This document shows positions 1 through 9,762 of a stretch of DNA of 64,000 nt, one piece after another. This DNA comes from Saprospiraceae bacterium (GTDB taxonomy: Bacteria > Bacteroidota > Bacteroidia > Chitinophagales > Saprospiraceae). The DNA lies in the NCBI GenBank assembly GCA_016717105.1, contig JADKGF010000009.1, forward strand, positions 83,344 through 147,343, in the 5' to 3' direction. The stretch's first letter is position 1, and every line of letters begins with the position of its first letter. The notes below the pieces were generated by a model. That model saw only the letters and a list, made by a program, of their open reading frames with translations. It had not been told where the DNA came from and searched no databases. Both the position numbers and the translations under genes were made by a program.

Positions 1-309
1 ATCATGTTGAATAAAGATAATGTTGCGTTCTCACCCAATATTTTTACTACAAGCGGATCTTCAGAAAATAGATTTTTCGAAATTATACCAAATTGTGTAG
101 TGCATTTTATTCACAGTATGGATATTTATGATAGATTTGGTAATCAAGTATTTTCTTCGCCCGCTTCTGGACCTGATGAAAAAATAGATACTTGGGATGG
201 AATGATCTTTGGAAGAATAGCTTCACCAGGTGTCTATATTTGGCTTGCAAAAGCAGAACTAGTAGATGGAAGTATCGTTTATGTATCTGGTGATGTGACA
301 GTTTTGTAA
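1..309 (+). CDS. C-terminal end of a secreted protein with a type IX (type B) sorting domain, partial
   Basis: The reading frame is open to the left edge, so only the last ~100 residues of a larger protein are visible. It matches the gliding-motility-associated C-terminal domain (T9SS type B sorting signal): it shows a 'FSPNIFTTSG.SENRFFEI' start, the central 'MDIYDRFGNQVF' strand, the 'TWDGMIFG' turn and the 'PGVYIWLAKAELVDG' strand that are hallmarks of that family. Such proteins are exported by the Sec system and then across the outer membrane by the type IX machinery. The function of the missing upstream part cannot be read. The ATG at base 4 is internal, not the start. Confidence 0.85.
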   Translation: MMLNKDNVAFSPNIFTTSGSSENRFFEIIPNCVVHFIHSMDIYDRFGNQVFSSPASGPDEKIDTWDGMIFGRIASPGVYIWLAKAELVDGSIVYVSGDVTVL

Positions 310-373
310 ATGGTGTATTACTGATTTTTATTATTTTAAAATACTTTGTTATAACTTTATAAAATGATTTTCA

Positions 374-562
374 ATGAACATGTTATTATATATTCTCGGT
401 GCTATTTTTGTAGGAAGTTGGATGTTTTATATGCTAAAACTGACAAGACAGATTAGAATTATCAATTCCATGACTTTAAAAGTGATACTTAAGAAAATGG
501 AAGCAGACAATATCAATATTGACATAAGTGAAATAGAAAAAGAAATATTGAGAAACTTATAA
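374..562 (+). CDS. small single-pass membrane protein of unknown function
   Basis: A 62-residue protein with one hydrophobic segment at residues 3-20 (LLYILGAIFVGSWMFYML), followed by a basic stretch (KLTRQIRI) and a short charged helix ending in EIEKEILRNL. I do not recognise a family. It lies 64 bases after the T9SS protein on the same strand and could be co-transcribed with it. The basic residues after the segment suggest an N-out/C-in or signal-anchor arrangement, which is inference. Because it is short and has no visible domain, it may not be a real gene. Confidence 0.45.
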   Translation: MNMLLYILGAIFVGSWMFYMLKLTRQIRIINSMTLKVILKKMEADNINIDISEIEKEILRNL

Positions 563-589
563 TTATAAGCTAAAATGGGTTATATTTTT

Positions 590-809
590 AATATTGTACC
601 AAACCATTATGACTGAAAACAAAAAATATATCTTTACTTCAGGTCGACTTGGATTCAGAAATTGGATATTGTCGGACATTGATCCATTGCATGAAATAAA
701 TTCTGACGAAAAAACAATGGAATTTTTTTCCAAGTATTTTGACAAGGACACAGACCATTGAATTTGTCAAACGTATGAAGAAGTAGTTTGAAGATAAGGG
801 ATTTTGTTA
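590..809 (+). pseudogene. truncated duplicate of the 5' part of a GNAT acetyltransferase gene
   Basis: About 220 bases that are nearly identical (roughly seven substitutions and one extra T by eye) to bases 11113-11331, the start of the GNAT pseudogene farther right. The copy keeps the ~19 bases before the ATG at 609 and the codons for MTENKKYIFTSGRLGF. It is dead: an extra T in the T-run near 723-729 shifts the frame, an in-phase CAA has become TAG near 784, and homology stops at ~809, where a hairpin terminator begins. It therefore encodes only a fragment of an N-acetyltransferase of the RimJ/RimL type. Confidence 0.8.
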
Positions 810-842
810 CCGAGCCGACAAGTGTGTCGACTCGGTTTTTTG
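810..842 (+). terminator. rho-independent terminator
   Basis: An 11-base-pair stem (810-820 with 825-835, one G-T pair) around the loop AGTG is followed by a run of T (836-840) and then TTGATT. The T-run lies on the right, so it ends transcription coming from the left, that is from the T9SS tail, the small membrane gene and the GNAT remnant. The GNAT homology ends exactly where the hairpin begins. Confidence 0.75.
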
Positions 843-871
843 ATTATTAAAATTAAATTAAATGTATTTCA

Positions 872-3800
872 TCACTCCATCTTGATTACTTTCCTTTGTG
901 ACATATTACCATCTGAGTCTGTCAGTTGTATGATGTAGATACCGGCCAAATTGTCTATCGAAAAATTATAATTGCTGCTACCTTTCTGAATTAAACCATT
1001 ATTTACTTGTCTACCAAGGATGTCCAAGACTTTCAAACTGATATCTTGCTCAACGGATGAACTAAATTGGATAGTCAACTGTCCTGTGGTTGGATTGGGG
1101 TAGATGGAGAAGTTGATTTCATTTTGAATATCATTTATACCTACAGTCGAATAAAGACAAAAATTATCCATTCTCAATAACACCGGATTTGCACTTGACG
1201 TTTTTAATCTTAAAACAATGCTATAAATATCTTCTGGCATAGATATTTCGCGTTTTATGCGACCATCCCAGCCTTTTTTAATGCCCGCCACATCCACATT
1301 TGAGAGTAATATGCGTTGCCCTGTGGATGTTACGCCTTCGAGCTCCAATGAAGTACCTTCTGGTATGGATGTACTCAAGTAACTTTCTACATCTAATTCA
1401 AAAGTAAGGAAACCTTCTTTTGGAGGAGCACCATTTCTATTAGTCCTCGCCGCAGAAGGCATGTCTTTGGATGCAATCAACATAATGTTACCATCAGAAA
1501 GTCCCTCATTAGCAAGGCATAAGGCCAACCTTCATCTTTTGTCCAATTGGTCATAGCGCCATCGTCGTCTATATATCCATCTATATTATTGACCATTTCA
1601 CTATTGTCGATCTCGCTGCATTTATCACCCACTTCAGGTTTGCAATATGTCCGTGAGCAAAAAGTATCTTTGCAGACAACGTTTGGACTTTCTGTTCTAG
1701 TGACTATCATACATACATCACCGAAACCAGTAGATACAGGAAATGTAGAAGATGACATACCTGATGTGGTCGATACAAGTACTCCATTTCTATACCACTC
1801 TACCTTATCACTTGGACATAAGGATCGTGGTTCAAATTTTCTTATACAATTTCCCACGACACTACTTTGTAAAAATCCTTGGGCCACATCCGCATTAAAC
1901 TTCGGATCACACTTACAATTATTCTGTTGTGGACAGTTTACTTTAAACCTGATTTTGCAGACACAAGTATCAGTACCACAGACACCACTAACTCTTATTT
2001 CGTAGACTACTGAAGGATCATTGCACCAACTTTGGTAATAGATTAATAGTAAATTTACCCATAGCATTAAGAGTCAAATTAGCTGTATGAATGGTAGTCC
2101 CTGTGTTGGAATTGACCAATGCAAAGTTGACAGCTGGTGGTGAGCACGTATCTGGACTACATTTGAAAGTACCGCAGAAATTAACGAGTGATGTTCCTGG
2201 GCAAGGAAGGTTGTACACTTTAGTTGGAAGATCACATTCTGTCTCGACCGCCGTACCAGTACTTAATAAACAGAATTTTGTTTTACTAAATCCGCCGCAT
2301 TTGCATATAGGTTGATTACAATCTACTTTTATATCATAAGAACAAGAATCAACATTGCCACATGTGTCACTTGCAATGCATTTTACCGTATGTATACCTG
2401 CACCTAAAATATAGGCAGTTCCCATACTTGTGAGATTTCCATCAATGTAACATTCCATTGAAAATAATATTCCACTATCATCAGATGCAGAAATTGATGG
2501 GATGGTATAAACGTAAGTACAAGGGACAATGGTTGGTGATACGGTCAAACTTGGGGGACAATTGATGACTGGTGGTGTGATGTCTTTGATGAATTGTTTC
2601 TTCCCAATTCTTATATTGTCTAGTCTAACCGTCCCTGGTACATCAAGTGGATCAGAAGTAATATTCCTGAAATAAACCCTGTACTTGTCAGAAGTAGGCA
2701 TAACCATTATGGATGTTTCTTCCCATACTCCAGGATTGGTAAAGGTTTTATAGCCGATCAACTCATAAGGAGACTCAGAATATATCTCTATAGTAGCAGT
2801 TGTACCAGCTAAACCCTTAAAGTATTTATGACAGAAGGTAAGGCAATGTATAGAATCCTTTTGCAGGATTAAATCAGGGCCTACGAAGCCTCCATGTTCC
2901 ACAAAAACTGACTCTCCTGAATATCCTCTAGTAGCACCTCTCAATTCTACACTTTGGGTGCCAATGCATCCATCTTTTACAATAGTAGGTTTATTGAGAC
3001 CTGGATAAATACCTAGATTAACAGGAGCTGTCAAAGCACCTAATGGCCTTCCTTCTACATCAAAACTAAATTGAGGGTCTCTACAGCTAAAATAGCCACA
3101 ATCTTGTCCACAATCTGGAAGTGGTAATGTATCTCTATATTCTTCAGAAAAACCACAACAGTCTTTGTCGTTTCTCATTTTATAGGTAAATATAACTTCG
3201 CCCATAGATGATGGGAATGGAACTGTACTGTAGCAAAATGTAACAGTTTGTGTCTGTCCTGGCGCTAAAGCTGGCGAAAAAACAATTGGGCTAGGTGTAA
3301 TACTACCCCCAGAAAATGAGTACGCAATAAACTCTGTCGCTGTAAATGTCGGGCTACTGCTATTATTCTTAACGTCCATCGTAACGATATATTTACCAGA
3401 TGAGTCACAAACGACTTTCTTATTGGTAATAATCATACATGGAAGAACCACATTTTTGCATTCTAATTTTATTATCGTATCACACTTTGGTATTTCTCCA
3501 CCATTATAGTAATTGATACTTATGAGTTGTGGTACTTCTGTTGGCTTATCTATATCTGTCATACAAAACTGAACTAAAGGACCGTCATTAGATTCAGAAA
3601 GGTAGCCGCTGGTAGGTACAAAACAAATTTTATGACCTGGACTCTTTATGACAGGCGACCATGCTGTATTAAGCATTGTAAATGAACCTATATTTACACC
3701 GGGAATCAGTAAATCTAATTCGACTTTATCAAAATATTTGTAATCACAGCCGTAATCAACATCTAAGCGATAACAGCACGAATCTTGATTTGGCAGTGAA

Positions 3801-6800
3801 GTAAGTTTGACATTAACATTATCACAAGGATCACAACAAGGTTCGAGCATGAAACATACTGGTTTAGGCGAGTGGCAACACTTACTCAAGCCTTCAATAG
3901 TAGCTAAAGTGTAAATTGTCTCTATCGCTACAACTGGATGATCGCTCACAATTTTAAAACAAATTGTTGTAGTTGCATTAGTCGCTAAAGGAGGCAAATT
4001 CCAATACCATCTACCCAATCCATCAGAACTACCAATTTGGCCTGAAGCACCAGGGCAATTTGCATACATATATCCAGCTGGAAGGGCTGCCATTTCAAAT
4101 CTATATGCATTAAATGCACCCAAGTTTTTCACATCCATACATACACAGTAACCATAATCATCTTCAGGATCACAACTAACTTTGATGTTTGTGATGGCAA
4201 AACAGGTGTCTTTTTTAACTGGAGGTGGACAATTTGTAACAAGAGTATCAAAGCAATTGATATTTGTTGAGTCTTTTGTCCATGAAATTAATATGGATTG
4301 GGGTGACGTTGCACTTAGTGATGTTTCAGCTAAACAAATCGTGGCTATATTTGAATTCAAACCTAATGGAATTCCGCCAGAATGCTCGATACAATTTGAT
4401 CCACTATACGTAAAACCACTACCTGTACTTACACTGATAGTATTTATTAACCAATCAGGCGTCAACATATCAATACATACGCCATCAGTCGCTGCAGGGC
4501 CTTGACCATTGTTGACGTTGAGTGAGTAGCAGCATTTGCCTTCAGGCATTGTTACTGGGATAAGGGAAGTAGCCAATCCTTGACAAGAATTTTCGCAGCA
4601 TAGGATAACTATATTATAGCTTTTAGAAATTGAGTTTCCACAATCATCTGTGGCTGTCCATGTTCTTGTTATAGTTTTGGGGCAACCACCCATAGCGATA
4701 GAAGATATTTCTGAAAATACAACATCTACATTTCCATCACAATTATCTGATGCACTTACGAATGGGTTACTAGGAACTGGTGCATTACAAGTCAAAGTAA
4801 TATCTAATGGTACACCAACTAAAACAGGTATTGAATTGTCTGTGATAGTTATTGTCTGTGATTTGCTAGATGAATTGCCACAATCATCTGTAGCTGTCCA
4901 TGTTCTAATTAAGTTGTAGGTGTGTGGACAAGTGCCATTAACTCTATTTTCAACAAAAGAAAATGTTAAATTCACATCGCAATTATCAGTACCAGATGGA
5001 GTTCCAATTGATGGTAATGCACTGCATGATACACTTATATCCTCGGGAATGGAAATAGAAGGTGCAATATCGTCATTAAAATAAATATTTTGGGTACAAG
5101 TCGCTATATTGCCACATCCATCATTGGCGCTCCAAACTCTTTGGATGTACCTATCACAACCTGTTCCGATAATATTATCAGTGTAAGTTGGCGTAATACT
5201 TTGTTGACAATTGTCCATAATCTGTGGCATTCCTGTCAAACTTGGGAGTGGCTGTTGTTCACAGTTAATCGTAATAAAGGCAGGGCAAGATATAGTAGGT
5301 GCAACTTTATCTTCTTTTTTTATCAGTTGAACACAAGTCACTTTTGCTCCTGCTGCATCTGTTGCAGTCCAAGTACGTGTAATGATGCCCGAACATGTCG
5401 TCCCTGAAAATTGATCTGAATAGACAATGCTGACATCAGGGCAATTATCAGTAGCGATTGCTTGACCCGTAAGTGCCAAATCATTTTCATTTTGTAAACA
5501 TGACAAAGTGATATTTGGTGGACATTGTATAGTAGGTACTTGACCATCCAAAACGATTACGTTAAATGTACATGATAATGATGTATTCCCGAAGGCATCA
5601 GTTGCAGTGCATGTAATATTTGTAACGCCCACATTAAATTGTGACAATATGTTTTTTATCATATTCCCAGTAGTTGCACCAGTCATGACGCAAGTGCAGG
5701 TTGGCGTTGGATCACAATTGTCCGTTACAGTGATGATTGGAGCAAATGTCGCAAAACACTCTCCTGGATTATTAGTCAATTGCACATCATCTGGGCAGAT
5801 TATCTCTGGTTTGACAAGATCCTCACGCCGACTACCGTTTGATTGGTCAACACCGCAGTACATCCTACCGCATCTGTGACAGTCACGCAAAAAGGAATAG
5901 TTCCTGGACCAATTGGAGTTGTATATGGATTGGTAGTACCATTCACACCATCACAACTTATATCCCATTGATAAGAATATGGTCCTGTACCACCTGATGC
6001 TATACCAGTGAAAGATGCATTGCTACAGGCATCAACAGATTTATTGACTTGTAGAGCGATATTGCAAGGTGGAGCACAAGGCATTTGTATTTGATAGCTC
6101 AAGGATGTACCGGTTCTATCTATGGTAGCTGGCTCAAAAAATGAGGTAAAAGGTAGCGGAAAAGTATCCAATGTCATTGGATTGTTATTTAGCACAACAT
6201 TCATTGAGTCTGTTAAACAATTATTCAGATTTTCATCTTCGACACAGATGAGTCCATCGTAATTTCCATTTCCAGCCGCATTTCCATTTCTTGAATCGGT
6301 GTATATCAATTTACCAAGTGCTAGATTATAATCAATGAAACCATTAGAAAATGCAGTTTCATTTTGATCAAGAACTTTTGCCCAAAGTACTGTAAGTGAA
6401 TTACCATTGTCTTGAAATTTAAGAACAATTGTTTTATCAATGCCCCCAATTGTAGCTACACCTACTGCATAGATATTATTAGCATTTCCAAAATCTATTT
6501 TATTAATTACTTTTAAAAATGGAAGCTTGTAAGAATAATTAAAAGTGCTTCCATTTATTCTTAAAATAATGGCATCTTGTGATCCATCGGAAGTACCACC
6601 TGCAAGAATTTGATAAAAACCGCCTGTAGGATTAGTATTGGACAAGCCTGTAGTAAAATAAATTGATTGGTTAAAGGTTCTTCTCTGAATGCTATTCATA
6701 TTTTTATCAAAGAGAGAGGTAGAACCTGTATTTGATGAATTTGTATCAGTTCTATTGCCAATGGTCATAAATGCCCCATTTTGTCCACCTATAAAAATAT

Positions 6801-7376
6801 CTCTATATAGTTCTTCATTTTGACTTCCTATCTCAAAAATTCTCCCTTCTTTTAAATTGAAGCTATTATCGAAATTTAAAATTAATAAGTCATCAGAATC
6901 ACTTCCTGACTGTACTACTCGACTTCCTGTCACATAGTATGGAAAAGAAACATTAGACGGCACAGGATTTTCATACATTTTAAAAAACAATTCTCTGAAT
7001 CCTAGATTATATGTTTTTAGTATGTTAAATGCCCCAGTATTAGTATCACACACTCCCACTAAACAATTATTATCAAATGAATTTGAATTTGATCCATAAC
7101 TACCAACCAGCATTAAATTTCCATCTTGATTGACGATGACATCATTCCAATTTGCCTCATCTTGGGTCTCGTTACTCCATAGATGATTGCCATTCATGTC
7201 AAGCTTTGTCACAGTAGCCTTTGTACCATTTTTCCCTAATAAATAAAAGTTGTTTTGGTGAAAAATAGCCTTCCCAAATCGATTATCACCAGTATTTCCT
7301 ATAAGTTTTGAAAGTTTTGGGCATAAATTGTAGGAAAACTAAAAAATAACAATACAATAAAAATTACATTTCTCAT
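872..7376 (-). pseudogene. giant secreted HYR-repeat protein with T9SS type A sorting domain, frame broken four times
   Basis: A protein of about 2,160 residues, read leftwards from the ATG at 7376. The N-terminus (MRNVIFIVLLFFSFPTIYAQ) is a clear signal peptide. Then come: a propeller-like region of about 390 residues (7300-6130); a PKD/SprB-like repeat (about 6075-5840); five tandem HYR-like domains (about 5820-4590) with repeated 'TDNCD', 'TWTATDDCGN' signatures; cysteine-rich adhesin-like modules (4590-3100); a carbohydrate-binding-like jelly roll (3100-2590); another HYR; and a C-terminal T9SS type A signal ('YPNPTTGQLTI...GIYIIQL', 1130-875). Frame breaks lie near 7315 (just after the signal peptide), 5820, 2030 and 1512; homology runs on across each. 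Probably a surface adhesin or matrix protein; the role is inferred. Either four sequencing indels or a decaying gene. Confidence 0.8.
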
Positions 7377-7790
7377 AACGGGTTGGTTGTTTTGTTTTAA
7401 AAATAGGTTCAAAAAGTGTAAAAAAATAATTCCATATCAAACCATAAACTTGCCTTTCAATCAACAAAAGTAAACGTCATCATTATTCCTATTAGATATT
7501 TTAGTATTACGTTCATAAAATGAACATGATCGGTATCAAAAATAAGAGGAACGGTCAAATCTCCATTGATGGATAGATTTATTAATAAGAAAATAAGATA
7601 TCAGTTACACTAAGATTGTATTTAAATATCTACTTTTGTCAATAGGTTAAGACCTTTGTCTCAATGTTAAATTGTTTATGACTTCGATGAGAGAATCATT
7701 TAAATAATTATCGCAAAGGTATATGCTGTAAAAATTTGTCACAACTGTGAAAAATCGCAGTTCTTTATTTTTGTTTTAAATTCGCATTGC
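7377..7790. other. 414-base divergent intergenic region
   Basis: No gene is visible. It separates the giant secreted-protein gene (leftward) and the PAS-LuxR gene (rightward). It holds a leftward -7 box (TACCTTTG on the minus strand, 7714-7721), a rightward -7 box (TATTTTTG, 7766-7773) and a small hairpin (7743-7762). The ~340 bases between the leftward -7 box and the start at 7376 would form an unusually long 5' leader if that box is used. Confidence 0.5.
7743..7773 (+). promoter_or_regulatory. candidate promoter and dyad in front of the PAS-LuxR gene
   Basis: TATTTTTG (7766-7773) fits the Bacteroidota -7 consensus TAnnTTTG and ends 17 bases before the ATG. Just upstream, AACTGTG and CGCAGTT (7743-7749 and 7756-7762) form a 7-bp dyad (one G-T pair) around AAAAAT, placed where a regulator, perhaps the LuxR-type product itself, could act. 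No good -33 box is seen, so support is moderate. Confidence 0.35.
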
Positions 7791-8537
7791 ATGGAATACA
7801 ATATACCGGAAAACTTATTCTACACCAATTATTTGGTCACAGATACGCCTGCTGACATAAATGATGATCAGTATGTTTATTATGACAAAACGATACCCAG
7901 ATTTCCTGATGAAGCTATATACATTTATTCTGTTGCACAAAAAAAAATGATTTACACCAAAGGATGGGAAGAAGTCTTAGGATATAAAGATGGTGAAATA
8001 ACCCTAAAGAAAGTGCTATTTACCACTACTGAAGAATATGCTCGTTTTTCAAATGATTTGAATGAAAATGCGATTAAATTTATCATGAATCATCCTGAAG
8101 ATTTGGAACAATACAGTTTCGTAATAGAATTGAAAAAAATAAGAAAAGACGGCTCTATTGTACCTTTGATTTGCCGTGTTGGGGTTTTAAAGGTAGAGCA
8201 TGGAAAACCAAGTTTATTAATCGGAAGATTTCAAATTAATAAAAATATACGATTAGGTAAAATCATGTACTATGCAGCCTATGGTCCCCAAAAATATCAA
8301 TTTGAAGAATATCTCAATAAAAAGTTATTTAATTATTTCGCTATCACTTACAAGGAGAAAGAAGCTTTAGAAATGGTTACTCAAGGTCTTTCCTTTAAAG
8401 AAATAGCTCATCAACTAAACGTGTCCCAATCAGCAATTGAAAAAAGGATATTACCTTTATACAAAAAATTTAATGTCAAAAGTTTGCCTCACCTGATCAG
8501 TTTTGCATATGAAAATTTAATTTTAACCCAAAAGTAA
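7791..8537 (+). CDS. PAS-domain LuxR-type transcriptional regulator
   Basis: 248 residues. Residues about 35-150 look like a PAS sensor fold: 'EAIYIYSVAQKKMIYTKGW' followed by 'EEVLGYKDGEI' and the later 'KKIRKDGSIVPLICRVGVLK' strands. Residues about 183-243 form a LuxR/GerE helix-turn-helix: 'ITYKEKEALEMVTQGLSFKEIAHQLNVSQSAIEKRI'. This layout is common in Bacteroidota one-component regulators that respond to a small ligand or redox cue bound by the PAS domain. It has no receiver domain, so phosphorylation is not expected. The gene stands alone, divergent from the giant secreted protein, which makes that gene a possible but unproven target. The ligand is unknown. Confidence 0.8.
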   Translation: MEYNIPENLFYTNYLVTDTPADINDDQYVYYDKTIPRFPDEAIYIYSVAQKKMIYTKGWEEVLGYKDGEITLKKVLFTTTEEYARFSNDLNENAIKFIMNHPEDLEQYSFVIELKKIRKDGSIVPLICRVGVLKVEHGKPSLLIGRFQINKNIRLGKIMYYAAYGPQKYQFEEYLNKKLFNYFAITYKEKEALEMVTQGLSFKEIAHQLNVSQSAIEKRILPLYKKFNVKSLPHLISFAYENLILTQK

Positions 8538-8548
8538 AACTTTGCAAC

Positions 8549-9274
8549 TTAATTAAGGTAGATTGCAGTTATATTTGCTTGATTAATACCTAGTTGTTCA
8601 AGCATGGTGACCCAATTTTCAGAACCATATGTTATACCTAAAACCCAAATTGAGTTCTTATTTTTAAAATGTCCAACAAATTGTTTCGCTTTTAATCTTT
8701 CTAAAACTATTTCAGGTGTTATGATTTCAGCCCCATTCAAACAATCATAGGATACATCATCAATAACCAACAATTCAGATTCATACCATGGCCAAAGACT
8801 GGTTTTATCAAAATTTTCAGGTGATGTCTGATTGCTTAATAACTTAATCAGTGTTGTATAATAACAAGCATGGTGTTTTATAGAACACTCATTAGCTATA
8901 CTTACAGCTAAACGGGTTTTTATATTTTGGTGATTTCCAAAAATTATAATACAAGAATTTGTCGTGTTTTTATTGTTGATGAATTGAAGTATTTTTTGTA
9001 GATCAGAATCATCAATTTTATAATCCCATTGACTTAACCTTAACTGAAAAGGATAACATGCATTCTGTTGGAACATCTTTGTCTTGTACCAATAATAAAT
9101 AGGGTATGACAAAATCAATAAAATGATCAGCGCAATCCATTGCAGCATAGTATTTTCGGATAATAAACTAGTAGAAAATGCTCCTAAACTGAAAAATAGT
9201 ACATCTGTAGCTGTATCAAAAGCAATATGTAACCATGCAGGTTTAAATGGCTTTTGTGCTTCAGATTTTTTCAA
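8549..9274 (-). CDS. membrane-anchored protein with degenerate P-loop-like domain (probably C-terminal part of a split gene)
   Basis: 241 residues, apparent TTG start overlapping the stop of the upstream gene. One or two hydrophobic segments at residues about 20-65 ('VLFFSLGAFSTSLL', 'WIALIILLILSYPIYYWY') precede a soluble domain of ~165 residues. That domain recalls AAA/IstB-type ATPases: 'CIIIFGNHQNIKTRLAVSIA' sits like a Walker A with the first glycines and lysine poorly kept, and 'ESELLVIDDVSYD' like a Walker B. ATP binding is therefore uncertain. The segment 'FDTATDVLFFSLGA' looks like the continuation of the VanZ-like membrane protein encoded just upstream; adding one T at the junction (about 9288) would join the two into one ~331-residue protein. 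Function unknown. Confidence 0.55.
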   Translation of the reverse strand: MKKSEAQKPFKPAWLHIAFDTATDVLFFSLGAFSTSLLSENTMLQWIALIILLILSYPIYYWYKTKMFQQNACYPFQLRLSQWDYKIDDSDLQKILQFINNKNTTNSCIIIFGNHQNIKTRLAVSIANECSIKHHACYYTTLIKLLSNQTSPENFDKTSLWPWYESELLVIDDVSYDCLNGAEIITPEIVLERLKAKQFVGHFKNKNSIWVLGITYGSENWVTMLEQLGINQANITAIYLN

Positions 9275-9546
9275 TAACGGCCTAAAAAGTTATATAATTC
9301 AAATACTATAACTACCCCGACCACAATCAAAGGAGCTGTTAAAATTGGTTTTTCAAAATATGACTTAAATCCAAAGTATATGATAACGGTAAGTATATAA
9401 CCTATTCCAAAATGACCGAATTGATTGGCCAGCCATGCATAGGTCAAAGTAATGCCTCTGTGGGAATCCTTTCCAATGAGGTCAGCTTTTAGCTGCGCCC
9501 ACATGTTTTTATAAGTTATTTGATACATGTTCAATTGATTTAACAA
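9271..9546 (-). CDS. small VanZ-like membrane protein, probably N-terminal half of the downstream protein
   Basis: 91 residues with two hydrophobic stretches ('FGIGYILTVIIYFGF', 'PILTAPLIVVGVVIVFELYNF'). The 'VFELYNF' pattern followed, in the next frame, by 'FDTATDVLFFSLGA' recalls the acidic residues of VanZ-like membrane proteins, which suggests that this and the overlapping downstream frame are one gene with a one-base deletion. The combined length, 998 bases, is one short of a multiple of three, as expected for such a deletion. The other reading is two translationally coupled genes with a TTGA overlap. No known function. Confidence 0.5.
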   Translation of the reverse strand: MLNQLNMYQITYKNMWAQLKADLIGKDSHRGITLTYAWLANQFGHFGIGYILTVIIYFGFKSYFEKPILTAPLIVVGVVIVFELYNFLGRY

Positions 9547-9555
9547 ATAAAAATT

Positions 9556-9711
9556 CTAATAAGCTAGTGTCACTATTTGCAAAAACTCTGCCTTTCTTCT
9601 GGCACTATCTGCTGTAGCTACAATATCCAACTCTGGAAATTCTTCTTTGAGTTTCATATGTAGAACTTCTCGAGGTTTTGCTTCATCATCTATGATAATA
9701 ACTTTATACAT
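9556..9711 (-). pseudogene. remnant of a LytTR-type response regulator (receiver N-terminus only)
   Basis: A 51-residue frame starting MYKVIIIDDEAKPREVLHMKLK, which is the beta1-alpha1 part of a response-regulator receiver with the acidic pair D8-D9. It ends at ...FLQIVTLAY before the phospho-acceptor aspartate of beta3 (normally near residue 54) and lacks any output domain. The 'IIIDDEAKPRE' form is typical of LytTR-family regulators of Bacteroidota. No continuation is seen downstream, where the VanZ-like gene lies. The insertion sequence begins about 50 bases upstream of its start. It is most likely a leftover of a rearrangement. Confidence 0.65.
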
Positions 9712-9762
9712 AGTTAAATTTTAATAAAATGCTATCGTAATTATTTTGTTAAAACAAATTCT

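Noticed and set aside
4638..4915. Repeated DNA stretches around CACAATCATCTGTGGCTGTCC and its near copy
   Set aside because: These are the codons for the repeated TWTATDDCGN motif of tandem HYR domains, not an independent repeat or CRISPR array.
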